Assembly: GCF_000969645.2 (NCBI RefSeq) | Contig: NZ_CP014222.1 | Coordinates: forward strand, 4,529,740-4,593,739 | Source of the DNA: Janthinobacterium sp. B9-8 | Lineage (GTDB): Bacteria > Pseudomonadota > Gammaproteobacteria > Burkholderiales > Chitinibacteraceae | DNA: 64,000 nt | Reading direction: 5' to 3' | Notes under the pieces: model-generated | Database searches by the model: none | Told to the model about the DNA's origin: nothing | The model's input: the letters and a program-made list of their open reading frames with translations, nothing else | Made by a program: the position numbers and the translations under genes | In this document: one piece after another, positions 35,756 through 45,479 of the stretch | Layout: each line of letters starts with the position of its first letter | Position numbering within the stretch: the first letter of the stretch is position 1

Positions 35756-36642
35756 TGGTTTATATGAATAATCCACGCGAGTTGTTTAATAGAACATGGC
35801 CAGTTTGCCTAGGCTTGCTGCTCATGTTTATTCCGGCATTTTGGTGGCTAATTAATCATGTATGGGATAAAGAGAGCCAGGCCCACGGCCCTATTGTTTT
35901 AGGTATCAGTTTCTGGCTAATTTACAGAAATAAAGATAAAGCAATCGCTACCTTTTTGCAGGGTGAAAAAAAGCCTGCTATCGGATGGGGGCTACTTCTA
36001 TCAGGATGTGTTTTATTCATATTAGGCAAATCACAGTCTATTGATTTAATTTTAGCATTCTCATTTATCGTGGTGCTTGCATCCCTGCTGCTTTTATATG
36101 GGGGATGGGCTGCTATCAAAGCAATGTGGTTTCCTCTATTTTTTATGCTATTTATGTTACCGCTCCCTGGGGGGCTGGTTGCTGCGTTAACGCTTCCTAT
36201 GAAAATGGCGGTCTCATATGTTGCTGAATGGTTGCTTTATCATGCAGGTTATCCGGTTTCGCGCTCTGGCGTCATTATTCAGATTGATCAATACCAGATG
36301 CTCGTGGCGGATGCATGTGCAGGTTTGCATACACTATTTACTTTAGAAGCCATCGGATTGCTTTATTTAAATTTGATGGGTTATAAATCTTTTTCCCGAA
36401 ACCTGTTTATTGCCCTGATGGTTGTACCTATTTCCTTTGCTGCAAATACAATTCGGGTGATTACCCTTATTTTAATTACTTATTACTTTGGAGATGAGGC
36501 TGGCCAAGGGTTTTTACACGGTTTTGCTGGTTTTGTCTTATTTGGTGTTGCGCTGTTTTTATTGATGTCATTTGATACTCTTGTTGGCTTTGTCATGAAG
36601 AAATTTGGCATTACAGATGCGGGGGTAAAAAAACATGCTTAA
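35752..36642 (+). CDS. xrtB: Exosortase B
   Basis: A 296-aa inner-membrane protein with about eight helices, predicted to cut PEP-CTERM tails from exported proteins. The catalytic set is present: Cys189 in ADACAGLHTL, Arg235 in NTIRV and His256 in FLHGFAG. The N-terminal SQAHGPIVL segment is also typical. The start overlaps epsG by 4 bases and the end overlaps epsI by 8. A likely substrate gene lies at 53815-54336. Confidence 0.95.
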   Translation: MMVYMNNPRELFNRTWPVCLGLLLMFIPAFWWLINHVWDKESQAHGPIVLGISFWLIYRNKDKAIATFLQGEKKPAIGWGLLLSGCVLFILGKSQSIDLILAFSFIVVLASLLLLYGGWAAIKAMWFPLFFMLFMLPLPGGLVAALTLPMKMAVSYVAEWLLYHAGYPVSRSGVIIQIDQYQMLVADACAGLHTLFTLEAIGLLYLNLMGYKSFSRNLFIALMVVPISFAANTIRVITLILITYYFGDEAGQGFLHGFAGFVLFGVALFLLMSFDTLVGFVMKKFGITDAGVKKHA

Positions 36643-37339
36643 GCGTTTTTTTGCTAATGACTATTACTCACTGATTATTGCTTCCGTACTTTTTTTATCT
36701 GCTTTTTTGGGGTATGCCTTAACACCGCGCCAAGTAATGGCAACAAGTAGGCCACAAATTGATTTAGAAAAATCAATTCCTGCTTCTTTTGGTGATTGGA
36801 AGTTTGATGGCAGCGTCGCCCCGATTACTACTTCTGCCGATGTGCAAAGTAAGCTTGATGAGCTGTATAGCCAGATCGTTAGCCGCACTTATATAAATAG
36901 TAAAGGCCAACAAATCATGCTCTCTATTGCATATGGCAGAGATCAGGGTGGGGATGGTACTCAAGTTCATCGGCCTGAGTATTGTTATCCTGCACAAGGC
37001 TTTGAATTAAAAAATAGTAAAGATGGCCAGTTAAAATATAAAGAAAATGATATTCCTGTAAGGCGTTTATTAGCCATACATGGGAATCGAATCGAGCCAA
37101 TTACCTATTGGATTACCGTGGGCGATACCGCTTTACGTTCTGGATTTGAACGTAAGATGGCTCAAATTAATTATGGTTTGAAAGGCACGATTCCAGATGG
37201 CTTGTTATTTAGAGTTTCAAGCATTTCTGCAGATTCAAATCAGGCTTATCAGCTTCAAGAAAAATTTACAAACGAATTATTAAACAGCGTAGACATGCCA
37301 ACCAGAATCAGGTTGGCTGGACACTTACAAGGAGAATGA
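36635..37339 (+). CDS. epsI: EpsI-family exosortase-associated protein
   Basis: The 234-aa product has one N-terminal membrane anchor (about 8-28), then a periplasmic domain: LEKSIPASFGDWKFD, ISRTYINSKG-type strand, IAYGRDQGGD and the family HRPEYCYPAQGF motif (about residues 112-123). EpsI proteins accompany or are fused to exosortases; the function is not established. Overlaps xrtB. Confidence 0.92.
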   Translation: MLKRFFANDYYSLIIASVLFLSAFLGYALTPRQVMATSRPQIDLEKSIPASFGDWKFDGSVAPITTSADVQSKLDELYSQIVSRTYINSKGQQIMLSIAYGRDQGGDGTQVHRPEYCYPAQGFELKNSKDGQLKYKENDIPVRRLLAIHGNRIEPITYWITVGDTALRSGFERKMAQINYGLKGTIPDGLLFRVSSISADSNQAYQLQEKFTNELLNSVDMPTRIRLAGHLQGE

Positions 37340-37340
37340 G

Positions 37341-38465
37341 TTGAGTAAAAAAGTAGCTTTAATTACTGGTGTTACCGGCCAAGATGGCTCTTACCTGGCT
37401 GAGTTTCTTTTAGAAAAAGGCTATGAAGTGCATGGCATCAAGCGCCGCGCATCGTCGTTTAATACCCAACGCGTCGATCATATTTATCAAGATCCGCATA
37501 TTGAAAACAGCAGCTTCAAATTGCATTACGGTGATTTAAGTGATTCATCTAATTTAACCCGTATTTTGCAAGAAGTGCAGCCGGATGAGGTTTATAACCT
37601 TGGTGCGCAATCGCATGTGGCGGTCAGCTTTGAATCGCCCGAATATACGGCTGATGTCGATGCAATGGGCACGCTGCGCTTATTAGAAGCCATTCGCTTT
37701 TTAGGCTTAGAGAAGAAAACTCGTTTTTATCAAGCATCCACTTCCGAGCTATATGGTTTGGTGCAAGAGATTCCGCAAAAAGAAACGACGCCATTTCACC
37801 CACGCAGCCCATATGCTGTGGCAAAAATGTATGCCTATTGGATTGTGGTGAATTATCGCGAAGCCTATGGCATGTATGCATGTAATGGCATTTTGTTTAA
37901 TCACGAAAGCCCGCGTCGTGGTGAAACTTTTGTTACGCGCAAAATCACCCGTGGTTTAGCAAATATCTCTCAAGGTTTAGAAAAATGTCTGTTTATGGGC
38001 AATATTGATTCCCTGCGCGATTGGGGCCATGCCCGTGATTACGTCAAAATGCAATGGATGATGTTGCAACAAGAAGTGGCGGATGATTTTGTGATTGCTA
38101 CTGGCGTGCAATATAGCGTGCGTGATTTTATTCGCATGTCGGCCAGTGAATTGGGTATCTCGCTTAAGTTTGAGGGCACTGGGGTAGATGAAAAAGCCAT
38201 TGTTACTAAAATTGAAGGCGATAAAGCACCTGCATTAAAAGAGGGCGATGTGATTATGCAAGTCGACCCGCGCTATTTCCGCCCTGCCGAGGTTGAAACA
38301 TTATTGGGTGATCCAACAAAAGCCAAAGTGAAATTAGGCTGGGTACCAGAAACCACCTTGCCAGAACTAGTGCAAGAAATGGTGGCTCATGATTTAGTAC
38401 AAGCCCGCCAGCATGCTCTGCTTAAAACGCATGGCTATCGTGTTTCTGTAGCGATTGAAAGTTAA
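37341..38465 (+). CDS. gmd: GDP-mannose 4,6-dehydratase
   Basis: A 374-aa NADP-dependent SDR making GDP-4-keto-6-deoxymannose, first step to GDP-L-fucose. It starts with TTG (37341) after a strong AAGGAG (37329-37334). TGVTGQDGSYLAEFLLEKGY is the cofactor loop; catalytic Thr/Glu are in STSELYG and Tyr/Lys in PYAVAKMYAYW. The length and the RPAEVETLLGDPTKAK end match Gmd. fcl lies downstream, separated by an acetyltransferase gene. Confidence 0.96.
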   Translation: MSKKVALITGVTGQDGSYLAEFLLEKGYEVHGIKRRASSFNTQRVDHIYQDPHIENSSFKLHYGDLSDSSNLTRILQEVQPDEVYNLGAQSHVAVSFESPEYTADVDAMGTLRLLEAIRFLGLEKKTRFYQASTSELYGLVQEIPQKETTPFHPRSPYAVAKMYAYWIVVNYREAYGMYACNGILFNHESPRRGETFVTRKITRGLANISQGLEKCLFMGNIDSLRDWGHARDYVKMQWMMLQQEVADDFVIATGVQYSVRDFIRMSASELGISLKFEGTGVDEKAIVTKIEGDKAPALKEGDVIMQVDPRYFRPAEVETLLGDPTKAKVKLGWVPETTLPELVQEMVAHDLVQARQHALLKTHGYRVSVAIES

Positions 38466-38511
38466 AAATTAATTGGCTCAATTATAAAATTAGTTGAGCC
38501 AAAGGTAAAAT

Positions 38512-38967
38512 ATGAAAAAGGTTCCTCGTGATGAATTCGAATCCTATTTAAAAGAAAAATTGGGTGGCGTAAATAAATTTATACTTTTCTCTTGCAGAAT
38601 TAAATTTACATTATTTCGCCTGATGATTAAATATATTCTTCATGTTGATTTGCCTTTTGGTAATTTAAAGGGCTTACGTATGGGGCACCCCTTTTCTATT
38701 GTAGTTAATAAAGGTACGAAATTAGGTCGTAATGTCACTATTTTTCAAGGGTGTACTTTAGGCAGCAAACGCGGTGGCAATAAAGCAGGTGCTCCTGATA
38801 TTGGAGATAATGTAATTATATTTCCGAACTCTATTATTATCGGAAATATAAAAATAGGCGCTGGTTCTGTTATAGGTGCGGGATCGGTTGTTGTTAATGA
38901 TATTGCTGAAAATATGATTGTGGCTGGCAATCCAGCTATTGCTCTTGCAATGGTAGAGGGAGTTTAG
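38512..38967 (+). CDS. Serine-acetyltransferase-like hexapeptide acetyltransferase (WcaB-like)
   Basis: A 151-aa protein with an N-terminal helical part and left-handed beta-helix repeats (about 65-145; GRNVTIFQGCTLGSKRGG, IGDNVIIFPNSIIIG, IGAGSVIGAGSVV). It lacks the long N-terminal domain of true CysE and sits in a sugar cluster, so it probably O-acetylates a sugar of the polymer, like WcaB in the colanic acid locus. Acceptor unknown. Confidence 0.82.
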   Translation: MKKVPRDEFESYLKEKLGGVNKFILFSCRIKFTLFRLMIKYILHVDLPFGNLKGLRMGHPFSIVVNKGTKLGRNVTIFQGCTLGSKRGGNKAGAPDIGDNVIIFPNSIIIGNIKIGAGSVIGAGSVVVNDIAENMIVAGNPAIALAMVEGV

Positions 38968-38969
38968 TT

Positions 38970-39935
38970 TTGTTTATTGAAAATTCAAATAAAATATACG
39001 TTGCGGGCCATCGTGGTATGGTTGGCTCTGCGATTGTGCGTGAATTAAATAAACTTGGGCTCACAAATATTGTGACGCGCACTCATGCAGAATTAGATCT
39101 GACAAATCAGACAGCAGTCGATGCGTTTTTTGCAGCAGAAAAGCCTGATTTTGTATTTTTAGCCGCAGCAAAAGTAGGCGGTATTCATGCCAATAATGTT
39201 TATCGCGGCGATTTTATTTATCAGAATTTAATGATTCAAAATAACGTGATTCATGCTGCTTACCAGCATGGTGTAAATCGTCTGATGTTTTTAGGCTCCA
39301 GCTGTATTTACCCTAAAGATTGCCCGCAGCCGATAAAAGAAGAATACCTGCTTACTGGTCCATTAGAGCAGACCAATCAGCCTTACGCTCTGGCTAAAAT
39401 TGCCGGTATTGAGATGTGCTGGAGCTATAACCGTCAATATGGCACGCAGTATCTGGCTGTTATGCCGACTAATCTCTATGGCCCTGGCGACAATTATCAC
39501 CCGGAAAACAGCCATGTGATTCCGGCACTTATTCGTAAAGCGCACGAAGCCAAAGAAAGCGGTGCAAAAGAAATGATGGTATGGGGTAGTGGCAAGCCAC
39601 GCCGTGAATTTCTTTATTGTGAAGATATGGCCGCAGCATGTGTCTACTTGCTGAACTTGCCAGATGAAGAATATAAAAAGCAATTAAACGATCAACACCC
39701 ACCGCTGATCAATATTGGCACGGGTGAAGATATGACGATTCGTGAATTAGCGAGCACGATTTGTGAAGTGGTCGGCTTTAAAGGTGAGCTGGTATTTGAT
39801 GCGAGCAAACCGGATGGCACGATGCGCAAATTGCAGGATGTAAGTAAATTAAATGAGATGGGATGGCGGGCTTCAACTCGCTTTGACTTAGGGCTAAGAA
39901 ACGCTTATGGCGAATTTACAGCTCGAAGTTTATAA
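38970..39935 (+). CDS. fcl: GDP-L-fucose synthase
   Basis: A 321-aa SDR epimerase/reductase that completes GDP-L-fucose. The TTG start (38970) follows AGAGGGAG (38955-38962). The cofactor loop is VAGHRGMVGSAIVREL; the catalytic residues sit in LGSSCIYPKDCPQP (Ser), and YALAKIAG (Tyr and Lys). FLAAAKVGGIHANN is a family signature. Works with gmd. Confidence 0.96.
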   Translation: MFIENSNKIYVAGHRGMVGSAIVRELNKLGLTNIVTRTHAELDLTNQTAVDAFFAAEKPDFVFLAAAKVGGIHANNVYRGDFIYQNLMIQNNVIHAAYQHGVNRLMFLGSSCIYPKDCPQPIKEEYLLTGPLEQTNQPYALAKIAGIEMCWSYNRQYGTQYLAVMPTNLYGPGDNYHPENSHVIPALIRKAHEAKESGAKEMMVWGSGKPRREFLYCEDMAAACVYLLNLPDEEYKKQLNDQHPPLINIGTGEDMTIRELASTICEVVGFKGELVFDASKPDGTMRKLQDVSKLNEMGWRASTRFDLGLRNAYGEFTARSL

Positions 39936-39951
39936 GGTTTATAAATAAATT

Positions 39952-41235
39952 ATGTTCAAAAAAGTATTTGGCGGGTTTTTTATTAGTAATGCACTGCAAG
40001 CAGGTTTGCAGTTTCTCATGATTCCATTTATTGTCCGGGCATTGGGAGTAGAGGAATATGGAAAATGGGGTTTGTTCGAACCTGCTATTTACTTGTTTGC
40101 GCTGATTGCACAATTTGGTGGTAACTGGAGTATTTTAAAGCTGGTTAATGCAGATAAAATGCCAGTTAATTTTGCATTGCGGCTTTGTCTTAAAATGTGT
40201 TTGTGGCCAGCATTGGTATCTATCGTATTGGCTTGTATATGGGCCATGCTGCAATTTAAATTAAAATATGCCATATTATTAATGCCCATTATTATTTTAG
40301 CAGAAGCTACTTTGGGTCTGGGTTTAGCTTCTGCACGGGCAAAATTGCTTGCACGCCCTTATTTTTTAGGAACTTTAGGTAAGTTTGGAGTTTTAGCTTT
40401 ATTTTCTTTTATAAATGTCATGGAACACCCATTTATTGTTGATACGGCAATTGAGTGGCTGGCTGTGTATGCAATTGCAGTGAGTTTTTCTGCAATTCTG
40501 GTTAACTATCAAATATTAAAGAAAGAAAATTCAACAGTTTACTCCGTTGATAATGAGCAAGTGTTGAAAGTTGCCGCTTTAAAGTATGGCGTGCCTATAA
40601 TGATTTCGGCTATTTTTGCTACTATTTTGAATAATGCTGATCGATATATTGTTTCTTCTACACTTGATCATAAAATATTAGGTAGTTATGTTGTTGCATT
40701 AAAGTTAGCAGGAGTATTAAATTTTTTAATAACACCTGTTGCACTTTGGTGGCCAACTGCGCGTTTTCAGCATATTGAAGATGTAGATAGAGGCCAAATA
40801 TTTTTTTCAAAAATGTCTGTTTTTTTTAGTCTGGGCTATTCACTAGCAGGAGCTATTCTTTATTTTTTAGCGCCATGGTTATTGCCAATTCTTGCACCAA
40901 ATGTTCATGTTGAATTTAGTATTTTACTTCCATTAATTATAGGTGTTGTAATTCGAGCTGTTGAACCTAGTTTGAATATTGGGTTACTTCAAGAAGGGCA
41001 AACTCACCTGTTGATTTACACCACAGCAATAGGTGCTATTTTTCAAATTGTATTAGGTTTTATTCTCTCATCTTATTTTATGGCACAGGGTGTTGCATGG
41101 GCGTTTCTAATATCCAGTTTATTTAGTGTTGGAGCAACCCATTTTATTTCTCAAAAAGTATATAAAATTAAATTTCCCTATTTTTTAATAATTTCTTGCG
41201 TAATTTTTCCGTTTGCTCTAGTTGGGGGAATTTAG
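39952..41235 (+). CDS. Wzx-type lipid-linked oligosaccharide flippase
   Basis: A 427-aa membrane protein with about 12 hydrophobic helices and the polysaccharide-transporter pattern (FIVRALGVEEYGKWGLFEP, DRYIVSSTLDHKILGSYV). It should move the lipid-linked repeat unit to the periplasm. The stop codon is immediately followed by the next gene. Codons are clearly more AT-rich than in manC or ugd, as often seen for wzx genes. Confidence 0.88.
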   Translation: MFKKVFGGFFISNALQAGLQFLMIPFIVRALGVEEYGKWGLFEPAIYLFALIAQFGGNWSILKLVNADKMPVNFALRLCLKMCLWPALVSIVLACIWAMLQFKLKYAILLMPIIILAEATLGLGLASARAKLLARPYFLGTLGKFGVLALFSFINVMEHPFIVDTAIEWLAVYAIAVSFSAILVNYQILKKENSTVYSVDNEQVLKVAALKYGVPIMISAIFATILNNADRYIVSSTLDHKILGSYVVALKLAGVLNFLITPVALWWPTARFQHIEDVDRGQIFFSKMSVFFSLGYSLAGAILYFLAPWLLPILAPNVHVEFSILLPLIIGVVIRAVEPSLNIGLLQEGQTHLLIYTTAIGAIFQIVLGFILSSYFMAQGVAWAFLISSLFSVGATHFISQKVYKIKFPYFLIISCVIFPFALVGGI

Positions 41236-41757
41236 ATGGTAAGGCTAGGTTTTTTATTACTGTATTATGGTGTTTTTCGTTATTTACCGTCATCCTCCTC
41301 AAGAGGTTTTTTATGGACAAGGAAAATACGCCGTTGGTGCTGTAAAGGTCTTTTCTCTTCATGTGGAATAAATATTAACATTGAGCATGGTGCTTCTTTT
41401 GGTTCTGGTCGACAGATAAAAATTGGGAATAACTCCGGCTTAGGTGTTAATTGTAAGTTATATGGAAGTGTCGCAATTGGGGATAATGTCATGATGGGGC
41501 CTGATGTAATTATTCTGACGGTAAATCATGAGTTTGCAAGTATTGAGGTGCCAATGATTAATCAGGGAATGAAAGAATTTAAGCCTGTATGCATTGGGAA
41601 TGATGTTTGGATTGGGCAGCGTGTCATTATTTTGCCGGGGGTTCATATTGGAAATGGTGTAATTATTGGCGCTGGATCTGTTGTCTCAAAGTCAATTCCT
41701 GACTATTCCGTAGTTGTGGGCAATCCTGCACGAATAGTTCGAAGCCGAGTGTCATGA
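41236..41757 (+). CDS. Hexapeptide-repeat O-acetyltransferase (WcaF/maltose acetyltransferase-like)
   Basis: A 173-aa protein of left-handed beta-helix type: NIEHGASFGSGRQIKIGNN, IAIGDNVMMGPDVIIL-like turns, the catalytic His in TVNHEF, and WIGQRVIILPGVHIGNGV, IIGAGSVVSKSIPDYSVV at the end. It follows wzx with no gap. It is predicted to acetylate a polymer sugar, as a second acetyltransferase beside the one at 38512. Confidence 0.87.
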   Translation: MVRLGFLLLYYGVFRYLPSSSSRGFLWTRKIRRWCCKGLFSSCGININIEHGASFGSGRQIKIGNNSGLGVNCKLYGSVAIGDNVMMGPDVIILTVNHEFASIEVPMINQGMKEFKPVCIGNDVWIGQRVIILPGVHIGNGVIIGAGSVVSKSIPDYSVVVGNPARIVRSRVS

Positions 41758-41777
41758 TATTCAGGCATTTTTAATTT

Positions 41778-43055
41778 TTGAGTGAGTACTCTGTATTGAA
41801 AGAAGAAAATAATAATCGGTCATTTTTTATTGTCATTTTTATTTTTATTCTAATGATGGGAGAGTTCCGTATATTTTCTGGAATTTCAGGCATGGTTAGC
41901 TTTACTGTGCTAGAGCTTGCTATTTACTTTGGATTTGCTCATGTTTTTTTATCTTTAGTTGCAAATCCATTAGTAATACCAGCCTGGAGGGATGCATTTT
42001 TTGAATCAAAATGGGTGATGCTTTACGCTTTACTTGCTGGAATAGGATCTGCGCTGGCGTTTGTTACTGGAGCAGCATCGGGCCTTCAGGCATTTAAAGA
42101 TGTGTTACCTGCTTGTTTGCTTGTGCCATTGGTCTTGTTTCTTACTGATACTAAGAAACAATTATGGATTTTATTTTTGTTGCTTATTGTGCTTGGTTTG
42201 TTGAGTGCGGCAATGGGTATTATGCAGGGCCTTGTGGGCTGGCCCTACATTTTTGACGTAGATGTAGGTACTCTGGGAAAAATGGCGCTTGATGGGTCTG
42301 TATTAAAGTCGAATGTTGCTATCGGTTTTTTTAGGCATCCCAATGGTTTAGGGCTGTATCTGGTTTTCCCTGTTGTAGGTCTTTTTATGCTGGCGCTTTA
42401 TGTGCGTTCTATTTTATTTAAAGCATTGTGTGTTATTGGCTTATTTCTGATGTTTACTGCCTTTTATTATGCTCAAACAAAAGGTGCATTTATATGGAGC
42501 TTAGTGGGGATCGCTTGTAGTCTGGCATATTTATGTATTGGAAAAAATGCTGGGCGTTTTATTATTGTCTTATTCCCTTTGCTTATTTTTTCTATAGTCA
42601 GTTTTTCTTTATCTTCGACCGAGCATACTTTATCAACGATGCAGACTCGTTATCAATTATGGCAATCAGCAATTCATGTGTTTTTAAACTCAGATTTCAA
42701 ATTTTTTACCGGTTCATTACAGTTTGAAATGTTAAGGGCTAGTGATTATTATACTTTTGGTAAATTTATCTATCCTAATGCTCATAATACTTACTTAAAT
42801 ATAGTGATTAATTACGGTATTTTTTCATTGTTCGCATTTGTTTTTTTATTCAGTCATATTATTTTAGAAAAAATAAGTAATACTGAAGATAAGGAATTAA
42901 AATATATTGTTTGTGCGATAAAAGGCGGTATTGTTGGTTTGCTTGGGATTTATTTTTTCGAGCCGGCTGCTGCTGGTGTGCTCATTCAAGCACAATTTTT
43001 TGCATTGGTTGCAATCATATATAAAGCTAGAAGTATCATTAGGAATGAAAAATGA
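41778..43055 (+). CDS. Wzy-type polysaccharide polymerase / O-antigen ligase family protein
   Basis: A 425-aa membrane protein with about ten to twelve helices and a larger periplasmic loop after AQTKGAFIWS (about 235); HPNGLGLYLVFPVVGLFM and NAHNTYLNIVINYG match O-antigen ligase/Wzy family motifs. It probably joins repeat units in the periplasm. The start is uncertain: TTG 41778 is used here, without a strong ribosome site. Its stop overlaps the next gene (ATGA). Confidence 0.85.
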   Translation: MSEYSVLKEENNNRSFFIVIFIFILMMGEFRIFSGISGMVSFTVLELAIYFGFAHVFLSLVANPLVIPAWRDAFFESKWVMLYALLAGIGSALAFVTGAASGLQAFKDVLPACLLVPLVLFLTDTKKQLWILFLLLIVLGLLSAAMGIMQGLVGWPYIFDVDVGTLGKMALDGSVLKSNVAIGFFRHPNGLGLYLVFPVVGLFMLALYVRSILFKALCVIGLFLMFTAFYYAQTKGAFIWSLVGIACSLAYLCIGKNAGRFIIVLFPLLIFSIVSFSLSSTEHTLSTMQTRYQLWQSAIHVFLNSDFKFFTGSLQFEMLRASDYYTFGKFIYPNAHNTYLNIVINYGIFSLFAFVFLFSHIILEKISNTEDKELKYIVCAIKGGIVGLLGIYFFEPAAAGVLIQAQFFALVAIIYKARSIIRNEK

Positions 43056-44173
43056 GGGATGTTGCATATTATAGAACGACGATGCCGTTTGTTTCTGAGT
43101 CATTTATTCTAGAGCAAGCTCATTCACTGCATAATTATAATGCTTTATTTGTATGCAGGGATTTAAAAGCACCTATTGAAGCTGATGTAGTTACTATTGA
43201 TGCACTACATAAATATGAACGAATGAAGTTTACTTTGTTGCGGCAGTCTGCGGTGATTAAGCAGGGTTTAATTCAACATAAACCTGCAATAATTCACGCT
43301 CATTTTTTGCCTGATGCCGTTATGATTGCACCGATAGCAAAGAAACTTAATATTCCATTGATTGCAACAAGCCATGGCTTTGATACACAGATGAGCCGTT
43401 GGTCTTTGTTTAAAACACGTAAGCCTACAAATTGGCAATATTTATTGAATGAAAGAAGCTTGTATAAAAATGCAGATGCTTTTATTGCGGTATCCCAGTA
43501 TATGCGGCAAAGAATGATTGAGCGCGGTATTGCGGATAGCAAAATATTTACACATTATATTGGTGTAGATACTGAAAAATTCCAGCCATTAATGCATCAG
43601 GGAAAATTTATTCTGAATGTTTCCAGGCATGTCAAAGTAAAAGGAATTGATGTGCTGCTAAGAGCTTTTGCTAAAGTGGCTGCTATTTTTGATTGGCAGC
43701 TGGTGCAAGTGGGGGCTGGCACAGAAACTTTACAATTAATGGCTTTGGCTAAGGAATTAGGTATTGAGCAACGAGTTACATGGTTGGGTGCCCAACCACA
43801 TGCCGATGTTAAGCGCCTAATGCAGGAGTGCGCATGCTATGTGCAAGCGAGCATGCCAGATAAAAATGGACAAACCGAAGCTTTTGGTATTGTTCTATTA
43901 GAAGCCGCCGCTTCGGGCGTACCTGTTATTGCTAGTCGAAGTGGCGGGATGCCTGAAGCGTTAATAGATCAAGAAACTGGTTTTTTATTTGAGCCAGGTA
44001 ATGTGGATAATCTGGCTGAAAAATTAGATTTTGTATTAGGGCAGACAAGTGAATGGCGTAATCGCATGGGTAAAGCGGGCAGAGATTTTGCACTGAGTTT
44101 AGATATTCGTAAGCAAGCTATGCTTTTGGAGAATATATATGACCAAATTATTGACCGCCATGCGAATTGCTAG
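43052..44173 (+). CDS. GT4-family glycosyltransferase (WcaL-like)
   Basis: A 373-aa GT-B enzyme. The opening RTTMPFVSESFILEQAHSL resembles colanic-acid WcaL and related transferases; HAHFLPDAVMIAPIAKKL, an NVSRHVKVKGIDVLLRAF segment and the donor-binding EAFGIVLLEAAASGVPVIAS (about 275-295) follow. The sugar it adds cannot be read from sequence. It overlaps both neighbours (4 and 35 bases), suggesting tight co-translation. Confidence 0.87.
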   Translation: MRDVAYYRTTMPFVSESFILEQAHSLHNYNALFVCRDLKAPIEADVVTIDALHKYERMKFTLLRQSAVIKQGLIQHKPAIIHAHFLPDAVMIAPIAKKLNIPLIATSHGFDTQMSRWSLFKTRKPTNWQYLLNERSLYKNADAFIAVSQYMRQRMIERGIADSKIFTHYIGVDTEKFQPLMHQGKFILNVSRHVKVKGIDVLLRAFAKVAAIFDWQLVQVGAGTETLQLMALAKELGIEQRVTWLGAQPHADVKRLMQECACYVQASMPDKNGQTEAFGIVLLEAAASGVPVIASRSGGMPEALIDQETGFLFEPGNVDNLAEKLDFVLGQTSEWRNRMGKAGRDFALSLDIRKQAMLLENIYDQIIDRHANC

Positions 44174-45479
44174 GACCTTGTTGCTGGCAATGTTGACTGT
44201 TTGTTGCTTACAGTCTGCAGTTGCCGTTGATGAGCCATTAATGTTAAGAAAAAGTAATTCTGATTCTTTAATGGCAATACCAAAAACGAATATAGCTTCA
44301 CGTTTTCAGCAGGAAATTACCGCTAGTTATTTTGGAGTGCATGTTCACCGGCCTGATTTGAATAAGGCATGGCCTATCTCGGGTATAAGTAGTTGGCGTC
44401 TTTGGGATCTTTATGTTGGCTGGAAAGATATTGAGCCTAGTGAGGGGCAATATAATTTTGCGAAGTTAGATGCAATTGTTGAATACAGCCAGAAAAACAA
44501 TATTCGATTGCTTCTTCCATTAGGTGTAACACCTGTGTGGGCATCAAGCCGCCCTCAAGAAAAATGCGCTTATGGTTTAGGTTGTGCTGCCGAGCCTGCG
44601 AATATGGCTCATTGGCGCAGCTATGTTAGAAAAGTTGCGACTCGTTATAATAATGTTATTTATAATTATGAAATATTAAACGAGGTTAATTTAAAACCAT
44701 TCTGGTCGGGAAAATGGGAAGCTCTGCTTGAGATGCAGAAAATTGCGTATATTGAATTAAAAGCAGTTAACCCAAAAAATCGTCTAGTTGCTCCGAGTAT
44801 GACGGGTAATTCAGAAAATGAATTAGCAAAATGGGATAGATATCTTGCGATGGGGGGGGGTAAGTATTCAGATATACTTGCTTATCATTTTTATGTCCCT
44901 AAGTCAGAGCCTGAAGCGGCCTATGGTTTGGGTGAGAGGCTTTACCAAATTATGGGCAAAAATAGGCAGGCTCATAAGCCGCTCTGGAATACAGAATCAG
45001 GCTGGTTGATTGAAAATCTATCGGGACCTGAAATTAGTAAAAATTATAGTAATGAATGGCGTAGATTAAATCAAAGCCAAGCGGTTGCTTATGTTTTACG
45101 TGCAAATATTCTTGCTCTAATTCAGGGGGTAGGTGAGTCTTATTGGTATTCTTATGACCATGGGGAAATGGGTTTAGCTGAGCCAAAGAGTAAACATAAA
45201 AAAGCTGCTGCATTTGCTTATCAGAATTTTGCATCTCAGTTAATTGGCAGTACACCCCGAGGGTGTCAAATTGATGGATTGGTTGTCTGGATTTGTAAAT
45301 TTACAGATCGCCAGAATGCGGCACAGTATTTTGTGTGGACGACCAGTGATGAAGTAACAAAAATTGCTCGGTCAAAAATCGGGAACATTAGCAAGGTAAT
45401 CTCTTTCCCAATGGGCAGGGCAGAAGATATTTATAGCGATGAAATAGCGATTGGTGCTGTTCCTGTTATTCTTAAATAA
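44139..45479 (+). CDS. Secreted (beta/alpha)8 glycoside hydrolase, PslG/GH39-like
   Basis: The 446-aa product starts at ATG 44139 after GGAGA and has a signal peptide (about 1-30). The barrel shows GVHVHRPDLNKAWP, SSWRLWDLYVGWKDIEP and RYNNVIYNYEILNEVNLKPF, with the likely acid/base Glu182 in LNEVN and nucleophile Glu286 in WNTESGW. This layout resembles GH39-type PslG, a hydrolase encoded in the Psl operon. It probably trims or releases the nascent polymer in the periplasm. GH5-like assignment is possible. Confidence 0.82.
   Translation: MTKLLTAMRIARTLLLAMLTVCCLQSAVAVDEPLMLRKSNSDSLMAIPKTNIASRFQQEITASYFGVHVHRPDLNKAWPISGISSWRLWDLYVGWKDIEPSEGQYNFAKLDAIVEYSQKNNIRLLLPLGVTPVWASSRPQEKCAYGLGCAAEPANMAHWRSYVRKVATRYNNVIYNYEILNEVNLKPFWSGKWEALLEMQKIAYIELKAVNPKNRLVAPSMTGNSENELAKWDRYLAMGGGKYSDILAYHFYVPKSEPEAAYGLGERLYQIMGKNRQAHKPLWNTESGWLIENLSGPEISKNYSNEWRRLNQSQAVAYVLRANILALIQGVGESYWYSYDHGEMGLAEPKSKHKKAAAFAYQNFASQLIGSTPRGCQIDGLVVWICKFTDRQNAAQYFVWTTSDEVTKIARSKIGNISKVISFPMGRAEDIYSDEIAIGAVPVILK

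Noticed and set aside
38512..38967. Cysteine-synthesis serine acetyltransferase (cysE)
   Set aside because: It lacks the N-terminal CysE domain and sits in a sugar gene cluster; a sugar O-acetyltransferase is more likely.
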